Source of the DNA: Lepisosteus oculatus
Lineage: Eukaryota; Chordata; Actinopteri; Semionotiformes; Lepisosteidae
Length of the DNA: 64,000 bases
Reading direction: 5' to 3'
Assembly (NCBI RefSeq): GCF_040954835.1
Contig: NC_090698.1
Location: 928,501-992,500 of the forward strand
Shown piece after piece: positions 1 to 13,089 of this stretch; within the stretch, counting starts at the first letter, position 1, and each line of letters begins with the position of its first letter. Under the pieces are notes generated by a model, which saw nothing but the letters and a program-made list of their open reading frames with translations, was not told where the DNA came from and ran no database searches. The translations under genes and the position numbers were made by a program.

Positions 1-3000
1 CAGTTCATATTATAATCTAATTAAGGATTAAGAGACGGCATATGCTGATGCTCGTGCATTGAACTTTTCTTACCAAGTATCAAGTTCACTGCATCTTCCT
101 GGATGCCATGTGGCATTTAAGATTGTTTTCTCTTAGAGATGGGAGCTGTGCAGGCAAAGGAAGAAAATCTTTAAGTTTAAGTTTAAAGGATTAACATTTG
201 CTCACATTTTACAAATGAAGAAAGAGTTTATAAAAACATGTTTTCTCTATTCTGTGTGACATTTCTACTGAGTGTTTTAGTGTCTGCATGCTGTCTATAC
301 TCACTGTAATGGAGGACAGCACAGTGATAAATGGACTTCAGCTATTTTTAAAGAAGAAAACTGGAATCCAAAAGTTATTATTCTGATAATATAATATTTA
401 CAGAAAACTACGATTCAAAGGAATGTCTGAAAAAACCTGGCAATGTACTCTTGTAGGCATGAATCTTTTAAATCAATACAGAAGGAACTGCTTCACTGTT
501 ACAGGTTTTACATCAGTCCTGCTAAGCACCGTTTCCAGCAACTCTTGCACCAGGCAAGCACAGATGGAAAAACATCAGTTCCTAAGAGAGTGAAATTCCT
601 AGTCTGTCCCTCCAGAATACAAATTTCTCATTATTACCCTTTGCCGATATTTTACAAAAAACACTTTCAATCCCGTTTCTGACCTGTCTGGCAGACTGCA
701 CTCTTACAGTAGTCACTTTTTCAGGCAGCAGTCGGATGTAAACTCTGCAAAGTGGAAATACGTAATGCTCCAACTCTTGAAGAATACAGCAGAAATGTGT
801 TTGCTTGCTTTTTTGTTCTGGTCTCTGTTGTCTTGAAGCACACAATCAGTTGGTTCTTTTTGAGAAAATATTAACACCAGACTTCACTCTGCCAGAGAAA
901 AAAGCAGCGATGTCAAGCTCCATCTACCCCAGTGGCCCCTGCAGGGTGAAAGTCACTGTCAGCAGACAGACAGCAAGGTAAACACATCTCCCCCGGGGAG
1001 GAGCCAGGCTCCCTCTGCCAGGCAGGGTGCAAGTGTGGGAGGTCTGCAGGCGCCTGGCCCGTCTCAGCCTGACACTCTCCCCACGCAGCTCTCCCCCGAT
1101 GCTCTCCCTGTGCAGTGAGCTGCCTAGCCTCACACCTGGCAATCTGTCTGTCTTCAGAGGACAGACTGGGCAGGGACACATCACAGATGGGCTGAGGTCC
1201 ACTGATCCAGAATCCTGTTTGGACATTTGGACACATGTGATGTGGACACAGAGGACTCAGACTCGGGTCCTGGAGTGCCGAGGGTCTTCTAGTGTTTTGC
1301 TATTACTGTAGGTTGATTGTTTAAGATAATAACACCTCTATGAAAGGGGCAGCACAGCACACAGGAGAGGAGCGGGAGCACTACCTAATCAAAGTCATTC
1401 AGTTCATTAATACATTTCTCAATGAACAATTCAGTCCTTCCAGCCAGCATTGAATCAATTAAAGACTAACCTAGCATCGTAAGAATTCAGGTGCCTATTT
1501 TTAGAATTACAGGTTAGTGCCACCCTTGGTTCCCACACTGAACTCTCTACTGTAACAGTTCGGCTTTCTTCACAGAAACAGCATTCTCAATTCCAACTGA
1601 TCAGCCTGGCTGGAAGGCTCATAAAGAAAACTGCACAGGATCGCTAACATGAGTCAAAGTCAGCATGAGAAGCACAATGCAGTGTTTATCCAGCAATCAG
1701 TGCTCTGAAAAGGCTGGCATGAGAGTGCTCTTTGGCAAAAAATCCTGGCGGAGGATGGTTTTACCAAAGCAGCTGCTGATAAACTGAAACAACATGGAGA
1801 CCAAGTTTTGGGAAATGAAAACGCAATGAAAATATGTTCTTGCTTTCGTCTCCATGCTGTTTGCTTCAGGCTGCTTGCTGGGACATGCGTTTTGGTTGTT
1901 GTGTGACGTTGTGTGTAATGCAACACCTGGAATCTGAAAGGTACTGTAAATGCTTAAGAAATGACAGTGAAAAAATTCAGCGTCCCAGAGCTCCTGTCTG
2001 GGGCAGAGCCTCTCGCCTCTCACAGTCGCACTCTGTTCTAAAGGAAACAATGAAGGAACTGCAGTCCAAAGGCGTACGAGAGTTCAGACTGAATGTGCTG
2101 AATCAGCTCAATGAATACAGTGTCATATGGAATCATTCTGTTTCCTCACATCATCGTCCAGCCTCAGAGTCCCGGAGAGCTCGTGTGACCAGCCCCAGTA
2201 ATCTGCTCCATGTGCTCACAGCTCTTCAGACCCAAATCTTCCTCCTGTGATTCCATCCCGGGCCTTTGTCTGTTTCGTTGCGGGGTCTAAGGGCACTGTT
2301 TGAGGCGACACTATCGAGACACACTTAAATGATGTTCAATTACTTCATTCTTTATCTGTATGAAATCTCCTCAGGACCTCAACTGGTTCATTTTAAAATT
2401 TGAGAAGATTTTAAATCTGCAGATATGCATTTTAATGATCTGGGTGCTTCTATGCTATGCAGTGCACTATTGCTTTATGTATCGTGTATTGGCTAGCGGC
2501 TGCGTTAGATGGTTCTGTACCTCTGCGTCCCTGTAACCACAAGGTGCTGAGGGGCTGCATGAACATGCTCCTTCACCCCTTGTGAAGGAAGGCCTGCTCC
2601 GCAGGACCAGCACGAAGAATACTGAGTGACTGAACCAGGCAGCACTTCTGACGATGCACACGGTGCACATACCGAAGACAATTACCTCCACAACCTGATG
2701 ACAACATGGTGCTTCTTTGAACATGTAAGAGCTGCACCTCGGTTTTGACCCCTTTAGCAAGGAAGGGAAAGCTAAGGGCCAGTTTGTTGCTTGTGAACAA
2801 CGAGACACAACACACCGGTTACAGAGGCAGTGCTCTCCATTGCTGTATTAGGGGGCATTTCTCTGTTGATGCACTCTTTGGATGACACTGTGCTGCAGAT
2901 ATCAGGTTTGGGTGTTACTAAAGAAAGAGAAAAAGTGTTATATAAAAAGATTGCTATCAATTCCTGGCCATAGCTGTAGGACTTCATCCAGCCCTGAAGA

Positions 3001-5190
3001 GTAACTCACGCCAAGGCAGAGCATGGCAGAGCGTGGCAGAGCAGGGCAGAGTGTAGCAGCCACATTGCACCAGTGGACAAGTCAATGTAAAGGCCTGCTG
3101 CCAGCTCAGCCATGAAACCAAAGCTGGTGCATTTAGGTTTGGGATGAGTCATACTGAGTGCCTGTAACATTGCAACAAGCCGCTGTAAGCAGACTCTCTT
3201 CAGGCTTCTTCAGCGAGCAGCTAACTCTTTTAGCTCTCTTAGCTTAGTTGTGTCGGTTCTGTTTTCCCTTGACCACAACAGGGCGGGCATGATGCTGTTC
3301 CCAGACTCCCACAGACGTCCTCGTGACAGAGGAGTATATATCAGCGTGCACGCAACAGGCTCGAGCAGACACAAGAGATAAAGCTCACCAGGGCACCAAA
3401 GTTCACTAGGAGTTCGTTTCTGAAAACAGCCAACACAGCCTTTAATTGAAACTGATAATTAGCTTTTATCTGTTTTTTTTTATCTCTGCTCTGTGAGCCA
3501 GAGGTAACCCTACGTGGACATCAGGGCTCTAACAAGACGATTTGCAGAGAGGGGGTGTTTGTGATAAAAATGAGGTACTGGTGGAAGAAACAGAAACTGC
3601 TGAATGCCAGTGGGTCCCACCGCTGTGGCAGTTACCCCTGAGTGCCAGTAGAGGGCACCGTGGCTCAGGGAGTGCATATGTCTCTTGGGTGCAGGATTCG
3701 TCAGCTGTGACCCCCAGTCTGCACTGTCTGGGCCCAGCTTTGGTGTCTGGAGGTGGAATTAGTTCTTCTGCTCTTTCCCACCTCTGGACTGTTCACCCAG
3801 CCTGCCTCCTGGAAGCCATTTTCCACTGTGCAAGCCAGTGAAGCCCCTTGCGTGTCTCCCCATGCCGGAGGCCTGCGTGTCTGGGAGCCTGCATGCCAGA
3901 GTGCTAACAGAGCACAGCGCAGCCCACGTCTGGGGGCTTTCTCACCAAGCGCTGCACTTTCCAAGCTGAAGAGGACGTTTGTTCTAAAAATGTGCTGGTG
4001 AGAAGTATCTCTTCTCAACCCTGAACTCTACCCCATTTTATCTTCTTTCAAATAAACCCTCTTTTGAGTTTCAATTTCACTTAGTTTGGAATTTTCCGTT
4101 ATGCTTTCATGCGCTGAAATTGCCCTGGAGGAAGAGGACATAAATAATTTCTACCTGGAAGTGCGCTGACATCCGATACCCTGGCTTCCTTAATGAAGTG
4201 GCTGGTTGAGATAATTGGCTCAGTTAGCTACAGTACTAATTACCAAATGGGTTACATGGTTGGAATGGCTAGTGTGGAACCATCATCACGTTTTAATACG
4301 CTACATGCATGTAGCAGTGAGTGTGAGATGCGAACTGTGGAGTTTTCCAGCTGTAGCTTCAGTCAAGGGTTTATGAGACAGGGCTGTTGCAGTTCGGGAA
4401 AGGCCTCTACACAGTAACTCCAGTAAGTGCCGTCCACCACCTGCATGTGTCCTGCCAATCCTCAGTTCGAAGCCAAGAGCTGAGTGCAGCAGGCGGTCTC
4501 GGTGGAGCCCAACCCTGAGAAAAGCATGAGGGTTACACAGAACCGGTCCTCCTGCACGTCCACACGGGAGGCTGCACGAGCTGCGTGGGTGAACACATCA
4601 AGAGCAGGCAGTGTGACTAAAACAGACTGTCTGCAAGCCCAGATCAGGCACGCCTGAGAGACCACAGGAAACAAGTTAATTATCCAAGGAGCGTTTTCCC
4701 ATAACTTTCAAGCAGTGATTTGTAAAAAAATCAAACACAACACAGAAAATGCTCTTTTGGATTTGGTTGATTAAAACTAGATAGAGATATAGATCCTGTG
4801 TGTCTGTGTATTAAGAAAAACAACTGCCTAGGAACAGAAAAACCTGGAGGTTTTACCCAAGAATTCTTTTCAAATCACTGAAATTAAAGTCACCCTGGAT
4901 AAGGGCACTTGCAAAGCAAATAAAAAATTATGAAAACAACAATTCAATCAAAGCACAGTGCACTGGATAAACATACGGTAAAAACACCTCTACACATACC
5001 AAAGCTGTTCTCGTGGTACCACTGCTATTCCTGTAGTGCAGATCTGTAGGGCCTCAGCGCTGCTATTGTTCTAGGAGTCGCCGGGCAGTTAAGGACAACA
5101 AAGGCGATACGCATATCAGCTGCTCAGCGGGACGCCAGTCCCTCTGTGAGCTACGCACTCGTCCGCCAGCCTTCCCTCCTTCCTGGGCAA
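1..5190. other. Intergenic or intronic, no gene recognised
   Basis: All open frames here are short (up to about 140 codons), overlap each other on both strands and show no domain or motif I recognise. The first 900 bases are AT-rich. 900-1300 is richer in GC but has no convincing exon. A short tandem repeat lies at 3016-3055. If the prostanoid receptor exon at 14.5 kb belongs to an intact gene on the plus strand, this whole stretch could be its intron. Confidence 0.6.
3016..3055. repeat. Short tandem repeat, 10-bp unit GGCAGAGCRT
   Basis: About four head-to-tail copies of a 10-bp unit close to GGCAGAGCAT, with single-base differences between copies. No coding or regulatory role can be argued from the sequence. 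Confidence 0.7.
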
Positions 5191-5194
5191 CAGC

Positions 5195-6250
5195 TCCTGA
5201 TTATTGTCACCGCTAGAAATCCTCAATCTAAACAATTTTCATCCTATATCTACAGTAACTAGCTTGCTTTTTGTGAAAAATTCAGAACATGCTGTTGCAA
5301 TACAATTTAACAATCACCTCATTGCAAATAAGCTCTTTGAACCCTTCCAGTCTGGTTTCAATCGATTACACAGCATAGAAACTACCCTGGTTAAAGTTAC
5401 TAATGAGCTTCTTATGGCAGCTGATTCCATCTATTCTAATTCTCCTAGACCTCAGTACTGCATTTGACACTGTTAATCACTCTTTCCTCTTGATACTCTG
5501 TGTGTGGAGTTTCTGACACCACTCTTAAGTGGTTCAACTCCTATCTTACTTATTGCCAGGGGTTTTGTTCTGAAGTTGGGTTTAGTAAGTCTGGTGTTCC
5601 TCAGGGCTCAATTCGAGGTCCATCTACTCTTCAGCTTGGTAACATATTAAAATCACCTGTTCTGAATGATCATTTCTATGCTGATGATACTCAAATATAT
5701 ATTCATACTAAACCTGACACTGAAGTAGCTGTTACTGAACTCTCTAATTGCATCTCTAATTTAAAAACCGAGATGACTCAATATTTCTTTTACTTAAACT
5801 GCGTAAAGACTGAAGTCATGCTACTTGGCACCTCCCATCAACTCAGTAAAGCCAATGCCTATCTGTGGATGGCACTGTGCCTGAATTTCAATCGAAATTT
5901 AGAGAATGTTGAAAGAAGGAATTTTGGGGTCATATAGGATATAGCATATGTGCAGAACATTATAAAAACATTACGTTTCCATCTCAGAAATATTGCCAGT
6001 CTACGTCCAGTCTCTGACAGTAGCAGAAACATTGGTCATCACTTTTGTCTTATCTAGAAGTAATTACTGCAACGCCCTGCTTGCTGGGATAACTACTGTA
6101 AATCTTAATGAACTGCACTTCTAACTGCTTGTCTTTCTTACTTTGTAACTTGCTGTCCTTATACTGTAAATGTTTTTTACACCTACTGTAAAGCACTTTG
6201 AGACACTACTTTTGAATATAAAATGCTTTATTTTGCTGTATAAAATAATG
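5195..6250 (+). mobile_element. L2/Maui-type non-LTR retrotransposon, 5'-truncated and broken
   Basis: This is a dead copy of a LINE. Conceptual frames from 5204 and 5500 contain reverse transcriptase landmarks in the right order: a degraded NNFHPIS block, FEPFQSGF near 5341, a GVPQGS block near 5596 and the catalytic FYADDTQIY near 5674. A C-terminal stretch ending in NFGVI comes near 5930. Frameshifts and stops separate the pieces. Downstream, a broken frame still recalls the C-terminal end of RT (HLRNIASLRP near 5980). The 3' end near 6185-6235 has TAAAGCACTTTGAGAC and an A-rich tail, as in L2 LINE tails. The endonuclease half is missing, which is usual for 5'-truncated insertions. Confidence 0.88.
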
Positions 6251-7166
6251 TTTCATTCCTGAGCCAAAGGTCAATATGACGAGACACAGTATTGCTCGGC
6301 TTCATGCACACTGCAAGCCAGGCCAATCAACTGATAGAATGTGCACTCACTGTTTTTTGGCAGAATTGTTCTTTCATGCTCCAGTGTTTTGATCTTCAGA
6401 GAGATCAGGTGATTAAAAACTCAGTCCTTAAACCGGTAGCCACATGTGCCAACCTCTGTGTGTGCTATCCTTCTGGCATTCAAAGCATGCTGTTTTATAG
6501 AGATGAGCAATTAATCTAAACATATTTGATCAGTCATTTGGTAACCTGGACATTCCCAATACCGTAGAAATGTACGTATGCAACATTGTGTAAATAACAA
6601 GAAATAAACTATATTTGCTCAGAATGAAGTACAGAAATCTTGGGCTTCCTGAAACCAGGAGTGTTAACTTAGTAGTGAGTAGTGAGCTGACTGTCAGTGA
6701 CCACAGCCCCACAGCCCACAGCCTGCTGAAGCAGGGCACTGTTCCATGACTTCACTGGGGAAGCTCCGGACTGACCACAAGATGAAACTCATCTGTGTTG
6801 CTTTTGCTGTGGTTGAAACATAAAATGACTAAAACCAGAGGGAGACATTTGCCTCCTTACTGTGGAAAATCGGCTTCCGTTTTTGCTTAATTCACACACC
6901 ATCCCTAATTAGAGTTTGTTTTGAAAATTGACGCTGATACGTACACAGAGATGAAGCCCCAACGAGCTCACCAACTCAAATGAAGAGTTTCTGAAAGGGT
7001 GAAATCTTGAAATATCAGACCTCCGGCATAAATTATTTCTGTAAAAATAATTTCACACTGTACAAGCCTGTGGCCAATCCTGGCCTCTGCATTCCTGACA
7101 GGGGTTCCCAGCAGAGAGCACCGAGCATGCCCCTGGAGTGAGGCTGGAAACGGTATGAGAGGGAAA
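6251..7166. other. No gene recognised
   Basis: AT-rich, with only short open frames and no recognised motif. Confidence 0.6.
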
Positions 7167-7292
7167 GAGATCACTTTATTGGCCATATACAATTTCTTGT
7201 ATTAGGAATTTGTCTTTTCACAGACCCCAGCTTGCTCTGCAACCTTCCAGCTACAGGCACAGATCCTGAGCCACAGAGCCGCCGCTCCGCTC
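7167..7292 (-). mobile_element. V-SINE-like tRNA SINE with its centre deleted
   Basis: The left part (ATCACTTTATTGGCCATATA, then the AGGAATTTGTCTTTTCACA block and CCCCAGCTTGCTCT) matches the 3' part of the SINE copies at 11.6, 19.8, 46.1 and 47.6 kb. It then jumps directly to GCAACCTTCCAGCTACAGG and GAGCCACAGAGCCGCC, the tRNA-like head of the same family. About 130-150 bases of central domain present in the full copies are absent. The element lies on the minus strand. Confidence 0.8.
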
Positions 7293-8829
7293 AGACACAG
7301 TGGGGGGGTGCAGGTAGAAGAGTTCAGCTCCTCAGTGGGCTTTGCTGAGCTCACAGGCGCAGGGCCGTCAGTGAAAGTCCCCCCTGCCTGGGCTCTGGCC
7401 TGAAGTGTCACAGGGGGAGTTGATGAGATTGTGAGAGGTGGCTTCCTGAGAGATGGGAAGTGCTTGTCTGACCGACCGCAGTGCCAGGGGAGAAGTTGCA
7501 CCTCACAGCTGTGCTGATATGATCTGTCAGAAACAAAGTGTTTCTTCAAAGGACTCGAGAAAAAAAATGAATAACAGGATTTCAGGTCCTGGTAGATTTA
7601 CCAAAAATGGCCCGATAGTTATTTTTAGATCATTATATGTATTTTCTTGCTGAAATAAAGAGGTGAGCTACAGTATACTGAACAAAGACAGAGGAACTCA
7701 CAGTTCCTCTGCCTTACCTGTACCAAAATACAATAAACTATTATATATACTACATAAAAAACACTATATACACTCCTGCCTGACCAATGACTGATAAGGT
7801 TGCAAAGCTCCACAAATGAAGCTTTATCCATTAGTCACCAAAACAAGACTGAGGAGTAGGATGCAATTGGGAACGGGCAGGCGTTTCACTTTTTTATTTT
7901 AAGCTCTTCCTGCAAAGGATTAAACTATTAAGTCTGAGTGGTGAGTGAGGTCTTGAATGTGATTGGAAGAACTTGTGTGCCTTTGAAAGTCAGCACCAGT
8001 CTCATTGCAGGAACTGCAATATATCAGCACACTGTCTGGGGTTGGCCCTTACATGTGTGGGGACTCATCGACATTGTGCCTTCTTTCCTTGTGGCTCTGT
8101 ACTGGACGTCTCTGCTCCCAGTGGACATTTGTAAAGGAAATCATTTTAAAAGAACTCAGAGCATAAACAAGTCTAATTGCTTAGGAAGAGGTATCATAAG
8201 GAGGCAGGTCTGTCCAGGCTTTTTATCCAATAATGGGTAAAATGGCTTTTTTCCTAATGAACACGCTGTAACAGAATCTGGGGTGAAAGTTTGAGCTGCT
8301 CACTCACTGCATGGGCTTGACCCTATTACATCAGCTTCCTGTGTATCTATTATCATTAGCTACTGCAGCAGCAAATATCTTTTTGCCATCCTGTTGCCTT
8401 TTCAGAGGAGGCCAACTTGCAGCAATGTGCATTACTCAGACACATTGCACTTGTGGACTTCTGCTACGGTACACAGTATTGTTGCAGAAATACCACGTTT
8501 GTACTATGTGCCATTGTTTCTCTGGGCTTGGTGTCATACCTAACCATGTCTCTTCATGCATCAATGTGACTTTCCCATTAAATATTATAGTACACATGGA
8601 ACCATGAGCTGTAACCAGGTTTGGAAACCAGGGAGAATAGAATTAGGAATTTATTTTTTCCATCGCCTGAGTAAATGCGTTTCTGACAGCCTGTCTAATG
8701 AAGCTGCGTACTGGGCTGCACTGCTAATCCTTGCATCCATTATCAGAAAGTTGCTTATCCTGGCAACGGCTGAGGCAAGCTGGAGCTCCTCCTGGAAGCA
8801 CAGAGTGCGAGGATATGACTGCTCTCTCC

Positions 8830-8990
8830 TGGGAGGGGTGCCAATTCATCGCCAGGTCCAGGGAAAAGGGCAATATAGCACAGCCAATCCAAACCCACTC
8901 TGGGAGGTGCGGAGCACCTGGAGCACCAGCACAATCCCACACTGACCCAAGGAAAACATGCAAACGCCAACACAGGGCCCTGGAGCGGGG
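8830..8990 (-). mobile_element. Degraded tRNA-SINE (AFC/DANA-like) relic
   Basis: Pieces such as GGAAAACATGCAAACGCC and the nearby GGAGCACC blocks resemble the 'enclosed header' region of fish tRNA SINEs, which is better preserved at 38.6-38.88 kb. The copy is worn and its boundaries are uncertain. Confidence 0.4.
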
Positions 8991-10754
8991 AGGCGGGGGC
9001 ACTGATCGCCACTTCCTGTCTTCGATGCACTGGAACGAACAGTGTGCTTCTTCCTTGTGTCTCTGCCTGAGACTGGATTCTTGAGAGTCTAAGCAAGACT
9101 TGCACTGCACAGCAGTCAGAGCCAGACTCTCAGCCGCCTTGTGAGCGAGCGCAGACTGACTGGGGTGAGGAGTCATGAAAGAGACCCAAGGATTTGCAGA
9201 TACAGTACGAGATGGCCAGCACAGGTACAAAGAATCTGTCATTTAACTTCCAGGCACCTTACTCATACTACCTGTGTAGGCAATGGTTTTATAGATTGTA
9301 CTTACTGTAACCTTTAGTTTCTCTTCGACCTTATTTCAAGAAAGCCAAGCCGAAACATCATTTCACCTCATTCTTCCAAACATTTCCCCAGGAAGTCAGA
9401 TTTGGAGCCCTCTACTCCCAATGCTGTTCTGTGTTTAGTGTCAGGTCAACTCACACTCTTGAGAATACACCTCTGCAGACCGACCTTCATTCCCTGGACA
9501 AGATTTGAAGTTTCAATTTCCATTTTAAAAGCAATGATCATTTGGATCATGTAAACACTTTGGGATTTTTGTTTTCTTTCTTGTGTTGACACATCAGCAC
9601 GGTCTGACTCATGCGCCCAACCCCGTTAACAATTCCGCATTGCCCCAGGAGTCAAGCTGATGCCTGATAAATTTAGCCAAGCAGCAATTGTAGCAATCCG
9701 TTTTGCTTTGTTTATTTGAAAATAAAAACATTGTTTAAAACCTTCAGGAAGTCTGAATAGGCAGTAAGCCATCTGAAAGTTATATATCCAGCTCAAATAA
9801 AGAAAGATTAATTGCACATCATCCACTTGTGTCATACAGTAGTGTTCCTATATTAACACAATAAATATGAAGATCCTTTCTAAGTGCTTTCCCGCTTTTG
9901 GAAAACAATTCCTTTTTTCTCTTGAGAGGAAACATGCTTGGTTTTCTCTTAGTTGAAGGATATTAGCAGGTATCTGCAGCGCTGTTGACAACCAGTGTCC
10001 TCAGAGGCAGAATTCCACCAGAAATGTTCTTTAAATGTTTTGGCTTTCATGTAAACTTGCCCTGTCTGCCACACTTTCTCTTTAGCTGCTGACACAGATT
10101 CCACCTGCAGAGCGTAACCCTGGTGTGTGATCCTCACACCTGGCCCTCAGCCAGCCCCAGCACGAGCCGGGCCTGGACCGCTGGCACCGCTGCCAGGCCA
10201 CAGCCCACACAGTCTCCCTGTCTCCCTCCTCGAGTTCCACCCTCCTTCATGGCCTGTGCTCTGCTGGCGTGTACCTGTCCCAGCCACACACCCACTCCAG
10301 GATGCTCCTGGTATCCGGGCGGCTGGCCAGAGTGCTCCGCCTCAGCTCTCCGGCGGGATTCCTGTCCCTCGGATTACCACAACGGGAAATCCCGAATAGA
10401 AAATTCCCAACACAAGCTGGCACAGCTCCAGCCCTCCCACAGAGTCCTCCTATGTGCCACCAGTTGGCGTCTCAGCCAGCACCGGGCCGGTACACCTCCT
10501 CAGAGAGCAGGTTCGTTCTGGTGTGGCGTTTTGCTCTCGACTGTTCAAACTGTGAATATTGTGAAGATCCGTGTGGAGCTGCGCGGAGCGGCCTGCTCAC
10601 ACGGTCATCAGCGGCTGTCCTGCACCACAGTGTCATTGAAACCAGGAGCCACAGCTTCACAGCCCCAGACAGAGCTCTCTGGGTCGTGTGAAAGGGCAAG
10701 CACCCAGCAGGTGGATCTCGGAGGACAGTGCTCACGTCCCCTGGTTCAGTGGGT

Positions 10755-10912
10755 ACGATCCTGCCACACTGGCAAGACAACATGAAGCTTTTATACCCAA
10801 TGGGTTGCAGGGATGTGGAACAAGCGATCTAGCTGTGTTGTTGATGCTGATACCCTGGTTTTTTTCCAAGAAACTGCTGAATGAGATCTTCAGATCAATT
10901 AAATACATCGTT
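10755..10912 (+). mobile_element. CR1-like LINE fragment (C-terminal end of ORF2)
   Basis: The stretch GGATGTGGAACAAGCGATCT followed by GTGTTGTTGATGCTGATACC parallels the copy at 45.88 kb. It encodes a worn form of the conserved ending 'WNKLPS.VVEADTLVSFKK' of CR1-type LINE polyproteins. One frame continues into KKLLNEIFRSIK. It is a short fragment with no RT core. Confidence 0.65.
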
Positions 10913-11596
10913 CTCATGTAACCGGCTATTTATGAAAGAAATACTTTTCACCTGAACACTGTTTTCACCTGAACACCAGGCCTTAGGCAAACACTGGGCA
11001 AAAATGTTAATATGTTAACAGCAAGATGTTAACATCTGCTTACTTATTCTGATGCTCCACATAGCTCTGCATTTAAAATGGGCACATTTCACAGTGATAG
11101 AGCTGTGTTGTTAAAGACTTATTTTACAAGCCTGACTTGTACCTATTTCCAAGTCTCTACACATTGAGGAACTTGAGCTCAGCTGTAAACCTGCTGGGCT
11201 GTTGATCTCCAGGACCGGGAGTGACAATTGCAAGATCAAATCTCGATGAAGAGCTACTCTAGAAAAGAAACCTGATCTGTGTTTGAGTCCTGGAACTTTC
11301 TCTTCAAAGGGTTCCAAAATTAGATAGATGTTGATCCACAAGAATCACACAAAGGCCCTTGATATCTTTGGATTCTGGAAGCTGCACCTGTCCTGCATTC
11401 AAGTATTGCTGTAGCCAGCAAACGTGCCAGACAGCGACACCAGCTATGATAAGATGACAGACAGACAACCCTCTGATTAGAGTGGAAAGCGATAGGCTGA
11501 ACCTCCAGTGACACTGATGAGGAGCACAGAGATATAAACTTGGTGTAAACTGGAACTCAGATGTCTTCATGATGGCATATTTGAAACTTCCGTATA

Positions 11597-11862
11597 GTGG
11601 TGGCTCTGTGACTAAGGATCTGCACCTGTGACTGGAAGGTTGCCGGTTCAAATCCCACAGCCGGCAGAGGAATCCTACTCCGTTGGGCCCCTGAGCAAGG
11701 CCCTTAACCCTAACTGCTCCAGGGGCGCCGTACAATGGCAGACCCTGCACTCTGACCCCAAGCTTCTCTCCCTGTCTGTGTGTCTGTGTCTCCATGGAGA
11801 GCAAGCTGGGGTATGTGAAAAGACAAATTCCTACTGCAAGAAATTGTATAGGGCTAATGAAG
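11597..11862 (+). mobile_element. Full-length tRNA-derived SINE (V-SINE-like)
   Basis: The 5' head looks like a tRNA gene: an A-box-like TGGCTCTGTGA at 11601 and a B-box GGTTCAAATCC at 11645-11655, spaced as in a Pol III promoter. The centre (GGGCCCCTGAGCAAGGCCCT, CTGCTCCAGGGGCGC) resembles the conserved central domain of fish V-SINEs. The 3' end is a fixed tail ending near AAATTGTATAGGGCTAATGA. Related copies lie at 7.17, 19.8, 46.07 and 47.58 kb. The family name rests on remembered similarity. Confidence 0.82.
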
Positions 11863-12729
11863 CAACATTATTACCTACACACTCACAAGAAGATCTTAAA
11901 GAACTGTAGGTACTTTTGGGGTTAGTCATTTCACCACACTGACAGACTTGGCTGATGCCTCATGCACTTACAGTTTGAATGAAATGAAACTTGAGCTCAT
12001 GGTACAGAAGTAGAAGAGCGCAGAGGGGATTGGAAAAGTATGATACACACCAATTCACAACCTGTGAAAGATGTTGAGTAGATATAGAGTATCATGGTAC
12101 CATGACCTAGTATGATATGATATGAAGAAGGATATTTAGGGCATTCTGCGGCAGAGTGAAGTTTACTTATCATCTCCTGAAAGTGCAAAATTTCAAGGAA
12201 TAATTCTAAGACAATAGACCTGGGCAAAATATCCTTTTTTTACTCCAATGGTTTATGGAAAATTAGATTAGATTTTTTTGGAAATAGCAACAAGACAAAG
12301 AAAGCTGAGCCATTCAGTAACACAGTGCTTCTGTGTTCAATCCCTAAGTCCTCTGTTGTTCACTCTCATTACAAAGTCAAAGTCCGTTCGCTTCACACAT
12401 CCGATGGGAGCTGTCGTTCCTGCGGGCCGGAGCACGGGGGGAGCTGCAGCCTCTCCCCTCTGCACTGGAGCAGCACCCAGGCCGGCTGCCAGCGCTGATA
12501 TTGATGACAAAATATTTGCAGACCTTAATTACAGCACAAAGGAAATCCCATAGGCGTATGTAATCGACACTGAGAGCTGCCCTTCTATTAGAATTGTCAT
12601 GGAGGAAATACATGTTTACTTGTTCCCTTTTCTCTGCTCATTTAAGAACAAAACAGGGCAGCAGAGTCTGAAGTCTCAGGATTACTGTGTAAACAGGCAA
12701 TATGTCAGAGCAGGTTACTACACAGACTA

Positions 12730-13085
12730 ATGTACCACAGAAATGATATTATAGCCATAGAAAAGGTTCAAAGAAGAACAAAGAGAGTGAGCCCCAGTCT
12801 CATGAGACTGTTGTACACAGACAGGATGAGGCACATAAATTTCTTCAGGTTAGAACAAAGGATATTTAGAAAAGGTTTGATCCAGGTAGACAAAATCCTA
12901 AAGGGTTTAGATTTGTTCAAACCAGTTTCACAAACCTGGTGTGAAACTTAAGGGGAATTAATTTAGGACAGAGAATACTTTATTTTTATTTCAAGTAGTG
13001 GGTGTCTAGAACACACTACCCAGCCCGACGGTTGATGTCCAAATCCTGCAAATCTTTAGGAAAAGGTTGGACAAAAGTTTAGATT
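12730..13085 (+). mobile_element. CR1-like LINE 3' fragment
   Basis: A frame from 12730 contains EKVQRRTKRVSP, LLYTDRMRHINFFRLEQR and IQVDKILKGLDLF. This is the recognisable C-terminal region after the RT domain in CR1/L2-group LINEs (EKVQRRATR..P, YEERL..L.L.SLE.RR, L.EVYKIL). After a stop, the next 120 bases still recall the final 'VWNTLPS..V....IFRKRLDK' block, ending near 13080. Several stops and indels show it is dead. Confidence 0.8.
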
Positions 13086-13089
13086 CATC

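Larger units (their letters stand above)
7300..11590. other. Intergenic or intronic, SINE and LINE relics, no gene recognised
   Basis: No exon-like coding is recognised. The GC-rich stretch at 10.1-10.75 kb opens several overlapping frames, but none resembles a known protein. A degraded SINE-like segment lies near 8.83-8.99 kb and a CR1-like fragment near 10.76-10.91 kb. Confidence 0.6.
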
